From Paramuribaculum sp. (lineage in GTDB: Bacteria > Bacteroidota > Bacteroidia > Bacteroidales > Muribaculaceae): a DNA stretch of 5,986 nt. The notes under the pieces were generated by a model. That model was not told the DNA's origin. It worked only from the letters and a program-made list of their open reading frames with translations, and made no database searches. The translations under genes were made by a program, and so were the position numbers. The stretch spans positions 1 through 5,986 of the forward strand of contig JAIDKJ010000238.1 in assembly GCA_029051835.1 (NCBI GenBank), written 5' to 3'. The first letter of the stretch is position 1, and every line of letters begins with the position of its first letter. Positions 5,956 through 5,986 of the stretch are shown here, one piece after another.

Positions 5956-5986
5956 ATGCACAGACTGATGACCATCATATCGATAG
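5956..5986 (+). CDS. First codons of a plus-strand gene running off the window
   Basis: From the ATG at 5956 the frame reads MHRLMTIISI and is still open at the last complete codon. An in-frame TAG at 5941-5943 means translation cannot begin earlier. A second in-frame ATG at 5968 is an alternative start. AGGA at 5942-5945 sits 10 bases before the first ATG and could serve as a ribosome-binding site, favouring 5956. A strong promoter (5851-5882) points into this gene. The basic then hydrophobic start resembles the beginning of a signal peptide or membrane anchor, but ten residues are too few to assign a family. Confidence 0.5.
   Translation, partial: MHRLMTIISI

Noticed and set aside
5698..5961. 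87-codon minus-strand open frame upstream of the hydrolase
   Set aside because: It is out of frame with the hydrolase, crosses both promoters and shows no domain or plausible start signal; the hydrolase ATG at 5741 is well supported.
5888..5968. 26-residue plus-strand frame starting with MCGPLPCIAG just after the predicted transcription start
   Set aside because: Its ATG lies almost at the expected transcript 5' end, there is no ribosome-binding site, and it ends at TGA overlapping the ATG at 5968. A leader peptide is conceivable but has no supporting feature.

Overview
The window looks like chromosomal DNA from a Bacteroidota bacterium, probably a moderately GC-rich member of the Bacteroidales; Muribaculaceae-like is a guess from base composition and protein style only. 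Support comes from a clear Bacteroidota-type promoter (TTTG, 20 bases, TACTTTTG) and a second TAnnTTTG box, start regions that mostly lack a Shine-Dalgarno sequence, and the style of the encoded proteins. I see no phage, insertion sequence, CRISPR array, tRNA or rRNA.

Layout, left to right. Bases 1-102 (+) are the last 33 codons of an acyl-CoA synthetase-like gene. Five genes then fill the minus strand as one probable operon, read from 5741 down to 77: an alpha/beta hydrolase (4980-5741), a membrane-anchored MurF-like ligase (3315-4916), a D-Ala-D-Ala ligase-like ATP-grasp enzyme (2066-3244), an EamA/DMT transporter (1105-2046) and a family 2 glycosyltransferase (77-1108). The gaps are 63, 70 and 19 bases, then a 4-base ATGA overlap. 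The glycosyltransferase and the acyl-CoA synthetase converge and share 26 coding bases. The 214-base region 5742-5955 holds back-to-back promoters: one for the operon, and one for a plus-strand gene whose first codons start at 5956 and which leaves the window.

The interesting unit is hydrolase, Mur ligase and Ddl. The Mur ligase keeps the ATPase core and C-terminal domain of MurF. Its N-terminal UDP-sugar-binding domain is replaced by hydrophobic, probably transmembrane segments, and its extreme C-terminus differs from MurF. The Ddl-like protein has a variant omega loop, a PGSL motif and a C-terminal tail. Together they suggest a dedicated pathway in which a D-amino-acid dipeptide made by the Ddl is joined at the membrane to an unknown acceptor, with the hydrolase trimming or releasing something. 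This is inference. The families are known, but I know of no established function for this combination. The downstream transporter and glycosyltransferase may supply or decorate a lipid-linked or surface glycan, or may simply be co-transcribed.
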